Positions 24,042 through 33,603 of a stretch of DNA of 64,000 nucleotides are shown here, piece by piece (position 1 is the first letter of the stretch; every line of letters starts with the position of its first letter). The notes below the pieces were generated by a model that did no database searches, was not told where the DNA came from, and saw only the letters and a list, made by a program, of their open reading frames with translations. Origin of the DNA: Phycisphaerae bacterium (lineage in GTDB: Bacteria > Planctomycetota > Phycisphaerae > Phycisphaerales > UBA1924); the NCBI GenBank assembly GCA_022180725.1, contig BQMO01000008.1, positions 1 through 64,000 on the forward strand. Direction: 5' to 3'. The translations under genes were made by a program, and so were the position numbers.

Positions 24042-24950
24042 ATGATCATGGGCATCTACGACCGGGACTACACCTTCGGACGCGGCGGCAGGGCTTCCAG
24101 GCCCGGCCTGTGGTCATTCAACACCTATCTGATCATCGCCAATATCGCCGTGTTCCTGTTGCAGGTCTTCGTGCCTCCCAGGGGCGGCGTGTCGCCCGTC
24201 GAGGCTTTCGGGTACTTCTCGACCTTCAAGGTCACGCTCGACGGCGGGCTGGAGTTCTGGCGGTTCCTCACCTTCCAGTTTCTCCACTCCGGCATGGTCC
24301 ACCTTTTCTTCAACATGCTCGGGCTGTACATGTTCGGGTCGATGGTCGAGCAGCACCTCGGCTCGAAGCGGTACATCGCCTTCTACCTCACCTGCGGGGT
24401 GTGCGGCGGGCTGGCCTACCTCCTGCTCAACGCGGGCGGAACCCTCGCCGCCCATTACGGCGTCAAGGTCCCCGGCCTGCTCTTCAACGACCCGCGTACA
24501 CCCCTGGTCGGCGCCTCCGCCGGCGTCTTCGGCGTCATCCTCGCCTGCGCGTACATCGCCCCCAACCTCGTCGTGCAACTCATCTTCCCGCCCATCCCCC
24601 TGCGCATGCGCACGTTCGCGTACGTCTACGTGGGCATTGCCGCCGCGTCGGTGATCTTCGGGAGTCGCAACGCGGGCGGCGAGGCGGCCCACCTCGGCGG
24701 CGCCGCCGCGGGGTTTTTCCTCATCCGCCGGGCTCACCTTCTCCGTGATTTCTTCGATATCTTCACGGATTCGCGCAAGGCAACGGCCCGCCGCGCCCCG
24801 CCGCCGAGGCGTGAGCCGGGGCCGGACCCCGCCGAGGTCGACCGCATTCTCGACAAGGTGCGTGCCCAGGGTGTGCACAGCCTTTCCGAATCAGAAAAGC
24901 GCATCCTCCGTCAGGCCACCGAGCAGCGGCGTTCGAGCGGGGCGGCGTGA
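24042..24950 (+). CDS. Rhomboid-family intramembrane serine protease
   Basis: 302 residues with about six membrane helices. The expected rhomboid residues are seen: HLFFNMLGLYMFGS (His87, Asn91), the nucleophile in VGASAGVFGV (Ser159) and the catalytic His in EAAHLGGAAAG (His217). The usual GxSG is here GASAG. A C-terminal soluble tail (about 245-302) ends in AEVDRILDKVRAQGVHSLSE, similar to the DUF6576-type tail on many planctomycetal rhomboids and to the tail of the upstream site-2-protease-like protein. It probably cleaves membrane-anchored proteins. Its stop overlaps tgt as GTGA. Confidence 0.88.
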   Translation: MIMGIYDRDYTFGRGGRASRPGLWSFNTYLIIANIAVFLLQVFVPPRGGVSPVEAFGYFSTFKVTLDGGLEFWRFLTFQFLHSGMVHLFFNMLGLYMFGSMVEQHLGSKRYIAFYLTCGVCGGLAYLLLNAGGTLAAHYGVKVPGLLFNDPRTPLVGASAGVFGVILACAYIAPNLVVQLIFPPIPLRMRTFAYVYVGIAAASVIFGSRNAGGEAAHLGGAAAGFFLIRRAHLLRDFFDIFTDSRKATARRAPPPRREPGPDPAEVDRILDKVRAQGVHSLSESEKRILRQATEQRRSSGAA

Positions 24951-26167
24951 ATCCGCTGCGGTTCACCATCCACTCCCGCTCCGCGTCGACCCATGCTCGC
25001 GTGGGTCGGGTGGAAACGCCCCATGGCTCTTTCGACACGCCCGCGTTCATGCCGGTGGGCACGCGTGCCTCGGTCAAGGGCATCCCCCCGCACTGGGTTC
25101 GCGAATCCGGCGCCCAGATACTCCTCAACAACACCTACCACCTCATGCTCCGCCCGGGGGCCGATCTCATCGCACGCCGCGGCGGGGTCCATCGCTTCAT
25201 GAACTGGAACGGGCCCATCCTCACCGACTCGGGCGGGTACCAGGCCTACTCCCTCGCCGACACCAACCGCGTCGACGACGACGGGGTTACGTTCAAGTCG
25301 ATCATCGACGGCCGCCCTGTTCGGCTGGCGCCGGAGGACGCGATGCGCGTTCAGAACGAACTCGGCGCCGACATCATCATGGCCCTCGACGACTGCCCGC
25401 CCCCGCAGCCGCCGGGCGAGGCGGACGATCCTCGTCAGGCCCGCGCCGCCGCGCGCGATCGTGTCGGCCACGCCGAGGACCACGCGGCCCGGCTGGAGCA
25501 GGCCAACGAACGGACGCTCCGCTGGCTGGAGCGGTGTGTCGCCTCGCACGCGAGGAAAGAGGATCAGGCACTTTTCGGCATCGTGCAGGGAGGCACCGAC
25601 CCGGCCCGTCGTACGTGGTGTGCCCAGCGCGTCACGCAGATCGACCTGCCGGGCTACGCCATCGGGGGCGTGGCGGTGGGGGAGCCGCCCGAGGCGATCG
25701 CCGCCGTCGTGCGGCACACCGCACCGCTCCTCCCAGCCGACAAGCCGCGGTACCTGATGGGGGTCGGGTACGAACGCGATCTCTTGGCGGCGGTGTGCGC
25801 GGGCGTGGACATGTTCGACTGTGTTCTGCCAACGCGCAACGGGCGCAATGCGAACGCGTTCACGCCGCATGGACAGATTCGGCTCCGGAACGCCCAGTAC
25901 GCCGAGGACGACGGCCCGATCGATTCATCTTGCGATTGTCACGCCTGCCGTCCACGGGTTCATGGATGGGACACCCCCGATGATCGGGCGTTCTCGCGGG
26001 CCTATCTACGGCATTTGTTCATGGTCGGGGAGATGTTGGGGCCGATCCTCGTGAGCCTGCATAACCTTCGCCACTTTCAGCGGTTCATGATCGACGTACG
26101 GGCGTCGATCGTGACGGACGACTGGGCCGGGTTGAAGGCTCGATGGCCGGTCGTATCGGAGATGTAA
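24947..26167 (+). CDS. tgt: Queuine tRNA-ribosyltransferase
   Basis: Exchanges guanine-34 for the queuine precursor in tRNAs reading NAY codons. 406 residues from GTG 24947. Signatures: LLNNTYHLMLRPG, LTDSGGYQAYSL (catalytic Asp region), ALDDCPPP, FGIVQGGTDPA and VDMFDCVLPTRNGRNA. The zinc site has Cys329, Cys331 and Cys334 (CDCHAC) with a His further on. An insert of about 30 residues follows the DDCPPP region and is rich in Ala/Arg/Asp, making the protein longer than the usual 370-380. It overlaps the rhomboid gene. A degenerate QueC-like gene sits at 33.6 kb, but a full queuosine pathway is not visible. Confidence 0.93.
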   Translation: MNPLRFTIHSRSASTHARVGRVETPHGSFDTPAFMPVGTRASVKGIPPHWVRESGAQILLNNTYHLMLRPGADLIARRGGVHRFMNWNGPILTDSGGYQAYSLADTNRVDDDGVTFKSIIDGRPVRLAPEDAMRVQNELGADIIMALDDCPPPQPPGEADDPRQARAAARDRVGHAEDHAARLEQANERTLRWLERCVASHARKEDQALFGIVQGGTDPARRTWCAQRVTQIDLPGYAIGGVAVGEPPEAIAAVVRHTAPLLPADKPRYLMGVGYERDLLAAVCAGVDMFDCVLPTRNGRNANAFTPHGQIRLRNAQYAEDDGPIDSSCDCHACRPRVHGWDTPDDRAFSRAYLRHLFMVGEMLGPILVSLHNLRHFQRFMIDVRASIVTDDWAGLKARWPVVSEM

Positions 26168-26238
26168 GGATTTGCGGGATATCAGGTTGTACCTTCCGTG
26201 GTGAAGCGGCCACGGGTCCATGGATGAAAGGCGGATCG

Positions 26239-26685
26239 ATGATTTTGAATGATGTCAGCGTGTTCACCCTGGCGCAAAACGGCACCGGAACGGTCGAGGC
26301 GGTAGGAGTGCCGGGTGCCGGCACCACGACCACGCCCCCCCCGCCCGCCGGGGCGCCGGGCGGCGGCGCATCCTCCCCGGGTATGGGGCCGATCATGTGG
26401 CTCCTGCCCGTCATGCTCGTCGTGATGATCCTCGTGAGCGTGATGGGGAGCCGCAAGGAGAAGAAGCGTCAGGCCGAACTTCTTTCGTCGGTGAAGAAGG
26501 GTGACAAGGTCCAGATGCTGGGTGGGGTCATCGGCACCGTGGCGGAGTTGGGCGAGACCGAGATCGTGCTCCGGGTTGAGGAGGGCAAGATTCGGTTCGC
26601 GAAGTCCGCGCTGCAGGGTCTGGTCCGCCCGACCGTCGCCAGTGGCACCGTAGAGGCCAAGCCGGAGGCCAAAGTCCCGGTCTAG
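26239..26685 (+). CDS. yajC: Preprotein translocase subunit YajC
   Basis: 148 residues from ATG 26239 (26224 is possible). A Gly/Thr/Pro-rich N-terminal segment precedes one membrane helix (about 49-72, MWLLPVMLVVMILVSVMG), then the conserved SRKEKKRQAELLSSVKKGDK and MLGGVIGTVAELGETEIVLR. This is the standard YajC domain. The N-terminal extension is longer than in E. coli. It is the first of a Sec accessory pair with SecDF, 81 bases downstream; together they assist post-translocation release and cycling at SecYEG. Confidence 0.9.
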   Translation: MILNDVSVFTLAQNGTGTVEAVGVPGAGTTTTPPPPAGAPGGGASSPGMGPIMWLLPVMLVVMILVSVMGSRKEKKRQAELLSSVKKGDKVQMLGGVIGTVAELGETEIVLRVEEGKIRFAKSALQGLVRPTVASGTVEAKPEAKVPV

Positions 26686-26766
26686 GCGACGGGTACGAAG
26701 GAACGAAGTCACGAACGTTCGCGCCGATTTCGCCGGGCGGACGCCGCATCGAAACGACGAGTATTT

Positions 26767-29700
26767 ATGAAGCAGACATGGCGTAGCGTGGTCATCGTGA
26801 TCCTGGCGGTCCTGTTCGCCGCCTGGAGTCTGTACACCAATCCTCTCCGGCGGGGCAAGGACCTGGCCGGCGGCGTGAGCATGGTCTACGCCGTCACCAT
26901 CGGCCCCAACGAGAACGCCGGCGAGACCCTCGACCGGCTCATCGAGGTCATCAAACGCCGAATCGATCCCAACGGCCTGATGGAAGTCACGATCGTCAAG
27001 CAGGGGCAGGATCGGCTCGAAATCTCGATGCCCGCCCCGAGCCCGGAAGCCAAGAAGAACCGCAAGGCCTTCGAGGACGCCCTGGCCACGCTCGGACGTG
27101 CCACGCTCAACGAGGCGAGAATCGACGCGATGGCCCGGTTGAGCGGGGCAGAGCGCGACGCCACGCTCGAGCAACTCGCCGCGGGGAGCGCCGCGCGTCG
27201 CGCGATGCTGACCGCGGCCATCGCCGCGTACGACGACTATCGCGCCAAACGCGCGGCCTACGACGCCGAGATCGACCCGGTGAAGAAGGACGCGATGGTC
27301 TCGGACGTCGGTCAGGCCGAAAGTCTGTATGAGCAGGCCCGCCGTTCGGCGGTTCAGGGCACGGTATCGGCCGAGGAAATCCGCGAGATCGTGAGCGCGT
27401 CGACCAAGTCGCGCGTCATCGCCGACAAGGAAGGAAGCGTCACGATCCCCAGCGCGCGGGAACTTGCGACCCGACGCCTCTACGAGGCGCACCCTGCTGC
27501 CACGGACGACATCCGGGCACTCCTTGCGCTCTACGAGCGGTACGAACAGTCCGGCACGTCGCTCGACGATCCGCAGGACCTCATGCGGCTCCTCAAGGGC
27601 GCGGGCGTCCTCACCTTCCGGATCACCGTTCGCCCGGGCGAGGTGCTCGCCGAGATGCAGGCCCGCGAGGAACTCCGCGAGCGTGGTCCCCGAAACACCT
27701 CCGTCCCCAACGTCAAGTGGTGCAAGGTCAATGACATTCAGCAGTGGATCCAGACCTCCAAGGAGGCCAAGGCCTTCAGCGAGGACGCGAACTATGGCGT
27801 GGCGTACTTCAACGCCCGCGGATTCGTCGCCGAGATGTACGCCGGTGACTACTACCTCCTCTGCCACGATGTCCGGACGTCGCGACTGACGCCCGCGGAG
27901 GGCATCTGGGAAGTCACCCGGGCCTTCCCCGACAGCGACCAGTTCGGCCGCCCCGCGATCGGCTTCGCGATGAACGCCCCCGGCGCGGTTCTTCTGAGCA
28001 AACTGACGCAGGAACACCTCGGACGGCAGATGGCCGTGCTGCTCGACGACGAAATCTACACCGCCCCAACGCTCCAGGGCGTGATTTCCAACCGCGGGCA
28101 GATCTCCGGCTCGTTCACCGCGGAGGAAATCAACTACATCGTGCGCGTCCTCTCGGGGGGCAGCCTGGCGGCCAAACTCTCACCCGAGCCGCTCAGTGTG
28201 AACGCCGTCGGGCCGGAACTCGGCGCCGACAACCTCCAGATGGGCCTCGAAGCCGGGTTGTGGTCGCTGGTCGTCGTCGCGGTGTTCATGGTCGCGTATT
28301 ACTTCACCTCCGGCGTCATCGCGGTCGTCTCGCTGCTCGTCAACTCGATGCTCATCATGGGCGCCATGGCGCTTTCGCAGGCCGCCTTCACCATGCCCGG
28401 CATCGCCGGCATGATCCTCACGTTCGGTATGGCGGTGGACAGCAACGTCCTGATCTACGAGCGCATCCGTGAGGAAGTCGAGAAGGGCGCCGACCTGCGC
28501 ACGGCCATCCGCCTCGGGTTCGATCGGGCGCTCGCGTCGATCGTGGACGGCAACGTCACCAATCTTATCGTCTGCGTCGTCCTGTACTACCTCGGCACGA
28601 CCGAGATCCGCGGGTTCGCCATCACCATGGGCATCGGCGTCGTCTCGACCCTGTTCGCCGCCCTGGTGGTCAGCCGCATGATCTTCGATGTCGGCATCTC
28701 GTTCGGGTGGAAGCGCACGAGCATGCTTCCCATGCTCATCCCCGGCCTGCAACGGGCGCTCACGCCGAACGTCAACTGGATCCGGCTCCGCTGGACGTTC
28801 TTCGTGATCTCCGCCGTCTACGTTGGGTTGGGAATGTGGATGGTCTGGACCCGCGGGCAGCGCATGCTCGACAACGAGTTCATGGGCGGGACGCAGATCA
28901 CGCTCCAGCTGCGCGCGGGCGATGATGGCGTGCCGCTCACGCTCAAACGCCCCGAGGTCGAGGCCCGGGTCAAGGGGGTGGCCGCCTCGCTGCCGCCCAG
29001 CGACCCGCTCGGACAGCGCATCAAGAACGCCGAGGTCTTCCCCATCGAACCGGAAGCCGACGGCGTGACCGCGAGCCGCTTTGCCATCAAGACGCGACCG
29101 AGCGAGTCGGACCTTGCGCCCGCGGGCGGCGAGGGGGGCGTCTCGGCCGAGGAAAACCGCGAACTGGTCCGCATTCTCCTTGAACAGTTCACCGATGTCA
29201 TCGAGACCAAGCCCGCGCTGCGGTTTGTGGGCGCCACGGAACGCGATGTGCGGCTGATCCCCGCGTTCGGGATCGACAAGCCCACCGTCGGCCCGAATAT
29301 CGAACGTCCCGAGATCACCTGGCCGTGCCGCGAGTATCTCGGCGGCGTGGCGATCGTGGTGGACCGGATCGATCCCCCCCAGCCGCTGGCCAGCATTGAG
29401 GCGCGATTGCGCCACGCGCGAGAATCCGCGGAGTTTTCATCGACGCTCTCCCGCCGAGTGCACGTGCACGTGATGAGCGGCACCGAAGCGGCCGCGACCG
29501 GCGTGGTTATTCTTGTCAAGGACGACAGCGCCAGCCTCTTCGACAACGAGCCGCGGTGGGAGCGCGAAGTCCGCGACCGCGAATGGGCCTTGACGCTCGC
29601 GGCGCTGGCCGAGGCCTCGACGCCCGCCAGCGTGCAGACCTTCAGCGCCTCCATCGCGAACACCTTCAAGGCCAACGCCATCGCCGCGACGCTGGTCAGT

Positions 29701-30246
29701 TTCGTCCTCATCGGCATCTACATCTGGGTCCGGTTCAAGACCCCGCGTTACTCCATCGCCGCGGTCGTCGCCCTCGTGCACGACGTTGTGACCGTCATCG
29801 GCCTGCTGGCCCTGTGCGAAGTCCTGTACGAACACCCCGCGACGCATGGTTTCGCCGTCTCCATCGGGCTGCTCCCCTTCAAGATCGATCTCAACGCCGT
29901 CGCGGCGCTGCTCACCATCGCCGGGTATTCCCTCAACGACACGGTGGTCGTCATGGACCGGATCCGCGAAAACCGAGGCAAACTCCCCCACGCCACCGCC
30001 GCCATCATCAACTTGTCCGTCAACCAGACCTTCAGCCGCACCATCATCACCGGCGGTACGACCATGGCCTCGTGCCTCATCCTCTACTTCATCGGGGGCG
30101 AGGGGATGCGGGCGTTTGCCTTCACGCTTTTCACCGGGCTGGTGGTGGGAACGTATTCCTCGGTCGCTGTCGCCGCGCCCATCGTCTGGTCGCGCGAGCA
30201 TGACACGGAGCATGCGATGCTCGGCGGCACGCCCGTGCAGGCCTAG
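26767..30246 (+). CDS. secDF: Fused protein translocase SecDF
   Basis: 1159 residues, SecD and SecF in one chain. SecD half: TM1 with GKDLAGGVSMVY, a periplasmic P1 region (about 30-490) with an unusually long helical insert near 95-260, then five helices including GMAVDSNVLIYERIREE (about 557). SecF half begins near 680 with DNEFMGGTQI and has a second large periplasmic loop before GYSLNDTVVVMDRIREN (about 1051). The conserved Asp/Arg of the proton relay are present. It uses the proton motive force to pull substrate across the membrane. No clear Shine-Dalgarno precedes ATG 26767. Confidence 0.95.
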   Translation: MKQTWRSVVIVILAVLFAAWSLYTNPLRRGKDLAGGVSMVYAVTIGPNENAGETLDRLIEVIKRRIDPNGLMEVTIVKQGQDRLEISMPAPSPEAKKNRKAFEDALATLGRATLNEARIDAMARLSGAERDATLEQLAAGSAARRAMLTAAIAAYDDYRAKRAAYDAEIDPVKKDAMVSDVGQAESLYEQARRSAVQGTVSAEEIREIVSASTKSRVIADKEGSVTIPSARELATRRLYEAHPAATDDIRALLALYERYEQSGTSLDDPQDLMRLLKGAGVLTFRITVRPGEVLAEMQAREELRERGPRNTSVPNVKWCKVNDIQQWIQTSKEAKAFSEDANYGVAYFNARGFVAEMYAGDYYLLCHDVRTSRLTPAEGIWEVTRAFPDSDQFGRPAIGFAMNAPGAVLLSKLTQEHLGRQMAVLLDDEIYTAPTLQGVISNRGQISGSFTAEEINYIVRVLSGGSLAAKLSPEPLSVNAVGPELGADNLQMGLEAGLWSLVVVAVFMVAYYFTSGVIAVVSLLVNSMLIMGAMALSQAAFTMPGIAGMILTFGMAVDSNVLIYERIREEVEKGADLRTAIRLGFDRALASIVDGNVTNLIVCVVLYYLGTTEIRGFAITMGIGVVSTLFAALVVSRMIFDVGISFGWKRTSMLPMLIPGLQRALTPNVNWIRLRWTFFVISAVYVGLGMWMVWTRGQRMLDNEFMGGTQITLQLRAGDDGVPLTLKRPEVEARVKGVAASLPPSDPLGQRIKNAEVFPIEPEADGVTASRFAIKTRPSESDLAPAGGEGGVSAEENRELVRILLEQFTDVIETKPALRFVGATERDVRLIPAFGIDKPTVGPNIERPEITWPCREYLGGVAIVVDRIDPPQPLASIEARLRHARESAEFSSTLSRRVHVHVMSGTEAAATGVVILVKDDSASLFDNEPRWEREVRDREWALTLAALAEASTPASVQTFSASIANTFKANAIAATLVSFVLIGIYIWVRFKTPRYSIAAVVALVHDVVTVIGLLALCEVLYEHPATHGFAVSIGLLPFKIDLNAVAALLTIAGYSLNDTVVVMDRIRENRGKLPHATAAIINLSVNQTFSRTIITGGTTMASCLILYFIGGEGMRAFAFTLFTGLVVGTYSSVAVAAPIVWSREHDTEHAMLGGTPVQA

Positions 30247-30260
30247 CGCGGGAGACGTAC

Positions 30261-30929
30261 GTGCAACCGCGGAGCGGCAAACTTGTCGCGGGGGCCGGGG
30301 CCTTGGCCTTGCTGTGGATCGTCGTGTACTGGGCGTGGTCGCCGAGCACCAACCGACGGCCTGCGTCTGCCGAAACGACGGGAATGCAACGCGCCAGTGC
30401 GCGGCCCATGCCGACCTCGGCACCTCCATCGACGCCCTCGGATCCAACCGCCCCCGCCCGCGAGGCGCCCGCGACCAACCCGCCAAGCCCGTCGATCGCC
30501 GTTCGGCCCCCCGAGTTCATCGCGCACACCGTGGCGGAAGGCGAAACGCTCGCGACCATCTCGGCGCGGTACTACGGGACCGAGACGCACGCCGAGGCCA
30601 TCACGCGGGCCAATCCGCTCGCGAGCCTCACCCCGCTCCGCGCAGGCCGCGTGATTCGCATCCCCCGGGACCCCACGAACATCCAGGGGCGACCGCTCCG
30701 ACCATCGATGCCCGATCCGCCCGGCAAGGATCGTGAATACACCGTCCGGGAGGGTGATTCCTTGTCGAAGATCGCGCAGTTGATGTACGGCGACGCCGGT
30801 CGCGCGGACACGCTCTTCAACGCCAATCGCGATCAACTCTCGAACCGCGATACGCTTCGCCCGGGCCAGCGGCTGCGCGTGCCGCCGCTGCCGACGCCGG
30901 ATCATGCCCCCGTGAGCGATCGGCCATGA
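30261..30929 (+). CDS. Membrane-anchored protein with two LysM domains
   Basis: 222 residues from GTG 30261, preceded by GGGAG. One N-terminal membrane anchor (about 7-27, LVAGAGALALLWIVVYWAWS) is followed by a Pro/Ala/Ser-rich linker of about 60 residues and two LysM domains: FIAHTVAEGETLATISARYYG (about 88-134) and YTVREGDSLSKIAQLMYG (about 158-205). It is expected to bind peptidoglycan from the periplasmic side. Its stop overlaps the next gene (ATGA), and it follows SecDF by 14 bases. Confidence 0.85.
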   Translation: MQPRSGKLVAGAGALALLWIVVYWAWSPSTNRRPASAETTGMQRASARPMPTSAPPSTPSDPTAPAREAPATNPPSPSIAVRPPEFIAHTVAEGETLATISARYYGTETHAEAITRANPLASLTPLRAGRVIRIPRDPTNIQGRPLRPSMPDPPGKDREYTVREGDSLSKIAQLMYGDAGRADTLFNANRDQLSNRDTLRPGQRLRVPPLPTPDHAPVSDRP

Positions 30930-31981
30930 GCCACCATGCCACCTACATCGTGACGGGCGGGGCGGGGTTCATCGGCGCAAACCTCGTCGCGGAACTCCTC
31001 CATCGTCAACCCGTGGCCCACGTCGTGGTGATCGATAACTTCCGGTCTGGAAGCGTCGAGAACATCATGGCCGCATGCGCCCGGCGGAGTGTCGGGGCCT
31101 TTGCCGGAACCATCCTCCCCTGCTCAACCGCCGCGCTGGATTGGGACATGGTGCTCGAGCGGTATGAGCCTTCCGTGGTCTTTCACCTCGGCGCAATCAC
31201 CGACACCACGCTGAACGATGAGGCCGAGATGTTCCGCGAGAACCTCGGCGGGTTCGAGCGTCTGCTGGCCCTGGTCGGCGAATCTCGCCGGCACGGTTGC
31301 CCCGTGCGGCTGGTGTACGCCTCGAGCGCCGGCACTTACGGCGCTCCGCCGCAGGCGGCCACGCGTGAACCTTTCCCCGAATCCGCGGCCGGTCAGCCCC
31401 GGAACGTGTACGGCATGAGCAAGTGGCTCATGGAAGCCGCCCATCGACGGGCCGCGGAGCGCGACGAGGCCCTTCCCGTCATCGGGTTGCGGTACTTCAA
31501 CGTGTTCGGGCCAGGCGAAGCACGCAAGGGCGCGATGGCCTCCATGATCTACAAACTCGCCCGTCGGCTGCTCGACGGCCAACCGCCCCGCCTCTTCGCC
31601 GACGGTTCGCAGGCGCGCGATCAGGTCGCCGTAGCCGACGTGGTCGAGTGCACGCTCGCCGCAGGCGGGCTGGCGGGTGGGCTGGCCAGGCCTCCCAAGC
31701 CCGGCGTTTACAACGTCGGCTCGGGCCGGGCGGTGTCGTTCAACCAGATCGTGGATTGTCTTCGAGAGGCGTTGGGGATCCCGCCCGATCGGCTCCCGAC
31801 GGAGTACTTCGAGATGCCCGCGTCGGTCCGTGCCTATTACCAGGACTACACCCGGGCGGATATCGCCGCCGCGGCGTTGGGGTTGGGCTGGTCGCCACGC
31901 GTCGCGCCGCTCGAGGCCGTGGCGCAATACGCTCTGTGGATTCGTTCGCAAGGACGGCCCGTGGGAGAACGACCCGTATGA
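30926..31981 (+). CDS. ADP-glyceromanno-heptose 6-epimerase-like SDR enzyme
   Basis: 351 residues. Extended SDR fold: [12 protein letters not shown] (9-20), catalytic YGMSK (Tyr162, Lys166) and a serine-rich strand YASSAGTYG. Family-specific stretches include [29 protein letters not shown] and [13 protein letters not shown], which match ADP-L-glycero-D-manno-heptose 6-epimerases (HldD/RfaD) and related planctomycetal epimerases. It would supply ADP-heptose for the GT9 enzyme encoded at 18.3 kb. It overlaps the LysM gene upstream and the UXS gene downstream, both by ATGA. Confidence 0.82.
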   Translation: MSHHATYIVTGGAGFIGANLVAELLHRQPVAHVVVIDNFRSGSVENIMAACARRSVGAFAGTILPCSTAALDWDMVLERYEPSVVFHLGAITDTTLNDEAEMFRENLGGFERLLALVGESRRHGCPVRLVYASSAGTYGAPPQAATREPFPESAAGQPRNVYGMSKWLMEAAHRRAAERDEALPVIGLRYFNVFGPGEARKGAMASMIYKLARRLLDGQPPRLFADGSQARDQVAVADVVECTLAAGGLAGGLARPPKPGVYNVGSGRAVSFNQIVDCLREALGIPPDRLPTEYFEMPASVRAYYQDYTRADIAAAALGLGWSPRVAPLEAVAQYALWIRSQGRPVGERPV

Positions 31982-32949
31982 ATCTGAGGCGCATTCTCGT
32001 CACCGGCGGCGCCGGCTTTCTCGGTTCGCACCTCTGCGAACGACTGGTCGAGCAGGGGCACGACGTCATCTGTGTTGACAACTTCTTCACCAGCCAGAAG
32101 ATCAATGTGGCGCACCTGCTCGCCCGGCCGAACTTCGAACTCATCCGCCACGACGTCACCCACGCCCTCTGGCTCGAAGTCGACGAGATCTACAACCTCG
32201 CGTGTCCGGCCGCCCCGGGGCATTACCAGCACAACCCCATCAAGACCATGAAGACCAGCGTCATGGGCGCCATCAACGTCCTGGGTATGGCGAAGCGCTG
32301 CGGGGCCAAGGTGCTCCAGGCCTCCACCAGCGAGGTCTACGGCGACCCCGACGTCCACCCCCAGCCCGAGTCCTACCGCGGCAACGTCAACCCCATCGGC
32401 CCGCGGGCGTGCTACGACGAGGGCAAGCGCGCCGCCGAAACCCTCTTCTTCGACTACCACCGCCGCAACCGCGTCCGCATCCGCGTGGCGCGCATCTTCA
32501 ACACGTTCGGCCCGCGCATGCACCCCTTCGACGGCCGGGTCGTTTCCAACTTCATCCGTCAGGCCCTCGCGAACGAGCCGATCACCATCTTCGGCGACGG
32601 CTCACAGAGCCGCTCCTTCTGCTATGTTGATGACCTCATCGACGGGCTGATCCGCCTGATGAACGCGCCCGACGCGGTCACCGGGCCGATCAACCTCGGC
32701 AACCCCGTCGAGTGCACGATGCTCGATCTGGCCCGGACCATCATCGATCTGAGCGGCTCGTCATCCACGATCACGAACAAGCCCCTTCCTTCCGACGACC
32801 CGCGCCAACGTCAACCGGACATCACCCTTGCGCGAACTGCGCTGCAATGGGAGCCGAAAGTCCCGATGCGGGAGGGGCTGGCGCGGGCCATCGCATGGTT
32901 CAAGACCATCGACCTGCGCAACTACCGCCCGCCCACGCCAAACTACTGA
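31978..32949 (+). CDS. UDP-glucuronic acid decarboxylase (UDP-xylose synthase)
   Basis: 323 residues from ATG 31978, overlapping the previous stop. GxxGxxG in [13 protein letters not shown], the UXS-specific [12 protein letters not shown] with [16 protein letters not shown], and the catalytic YDEGKR (Tyr146, Lys150). [20 protein letters not shown] and [14 protein letters not shown] are also family hallmarks. It converts UDP-glucuronate to UDP-xylose by NAD-dependent oxidation, decarboxylation and reduction. With the adjacent epimerase it forms a small nucleotide-sugar unit for envelope glycans. Confidence 0.93.
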   Translation: MNLRRILVTGGAGFLGSHLCERLVEQGHDVICVDNFFTSQKINVAHLLARPNFELIRHDVTHALWLEVDEIYNLACPAAPGHYQHNPIKTMKTSVMGAINVLGMAKRCGAKVLQASTSEVYGDPDVHPQPESYRGNVNPIGPRACYDEGKRAAETLFFDYHRRNRVRIRVARIFNTFGPRMHPFDGRVVSNFIRQALANEPITIFGDGSQSRSFCYVDDLIDGLIRLMNAPDAVTGPINLGNPVECTMLDLARTIIDLSGSSSTITNKPLPSDDPRQRQPDITLARTALQWEPKVPMREGLARAIAWFKTIDLRNYRPPTPNY

Positions 32950-33004
32950 CCGACGCCCGGCCCGACACGCACGCGATGAAGGCCTCTGCCGCGGCGACTT
33001 CCGC

Positions 33005-33553
33005 ATGAGCACTCGTCGCCTATTTATCGCCCTCTACCCGCCGCCCGAGGTTGCGGAGCGTCTGCTCGCCCGGGCCGTTGCGCGCAACGTGCCGGGCGCG
33101 CGCTGGGTCCAACCCGACCACGTGCACCTCACCGTTCACTTTCTGGGCGAGACCGACGATCGAGACCTTCCGCGCGTCTCCGAATCTGTCGAACGAGCCG
33201 TGGCCGGGCTTGAGCCCTTTACGCTTTCAATCACCGGCCTGATCTCGCTGCCGGCGCATGGATCGCCCCGGCTCATCGCCGCGCGATGCGATGATAACTC
33301 CACGCTCACCGAAACCCACCAGCGGCTTGTGGCTCGCCTGGCTCGGCCACGGCGCCGGTCTGGCGGCAGGTACCTCCCGCACCTGACCCTTGCCCGCTTC
33401 GGTCCCGCTGGTGGGCCGCGCCACGCGGCGGTCTGGGATGAAGCCATGTGGATCGCCTTCCGGGTCGATCACCTCACCCTGGTCGAAAGCACCCTGCGAC
33501 CCGATCGGGCTGAGCATCGCCCGCTCGCGAGATTCCCGTACCTCGGCCGATAG
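33005..33553 (+). CDS. thpR: RNA 2',3'-cyclic phosphodiesterase
   Basis: 182 residues with the 2H fold: two HxT motifs, HLTVHFLG (His41, Thr43) and HLTLARF (His126, Thr128). The start RRLFIALYPP is characteristic of ThpR/LigT. It hydrolyses 2',3'-cyclic phosphate ends of RNA. ATG 33005 is 55 bases after the UXS stop. The C-terminus runs through HLTLVESTLRPDRAEHRPLA to FPYLGR, as usual. Confidence 0.92.
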   Translation: MSTRRLFIALYPPPEVAERLLARAVARNVPGARWVQPDHVHLTVHFLGETDDRDLPRVSESVERAVAGLEPFTLSITGLISLPAHGSPRLIAARCDDNSTLTETHQRLVARLARPRRRSGGRYLPHLTLARFGPAGGPRHAAVWDEAMWIAFRVDHLTLVESTLRPDRAEHRPLARFPYLGR

Positions 33554-33603
33554 TCAGGGCGGGCGTGTCGACTTTCCTGTTCGGGGGCCCGGTAGGATCA
33601 TCC

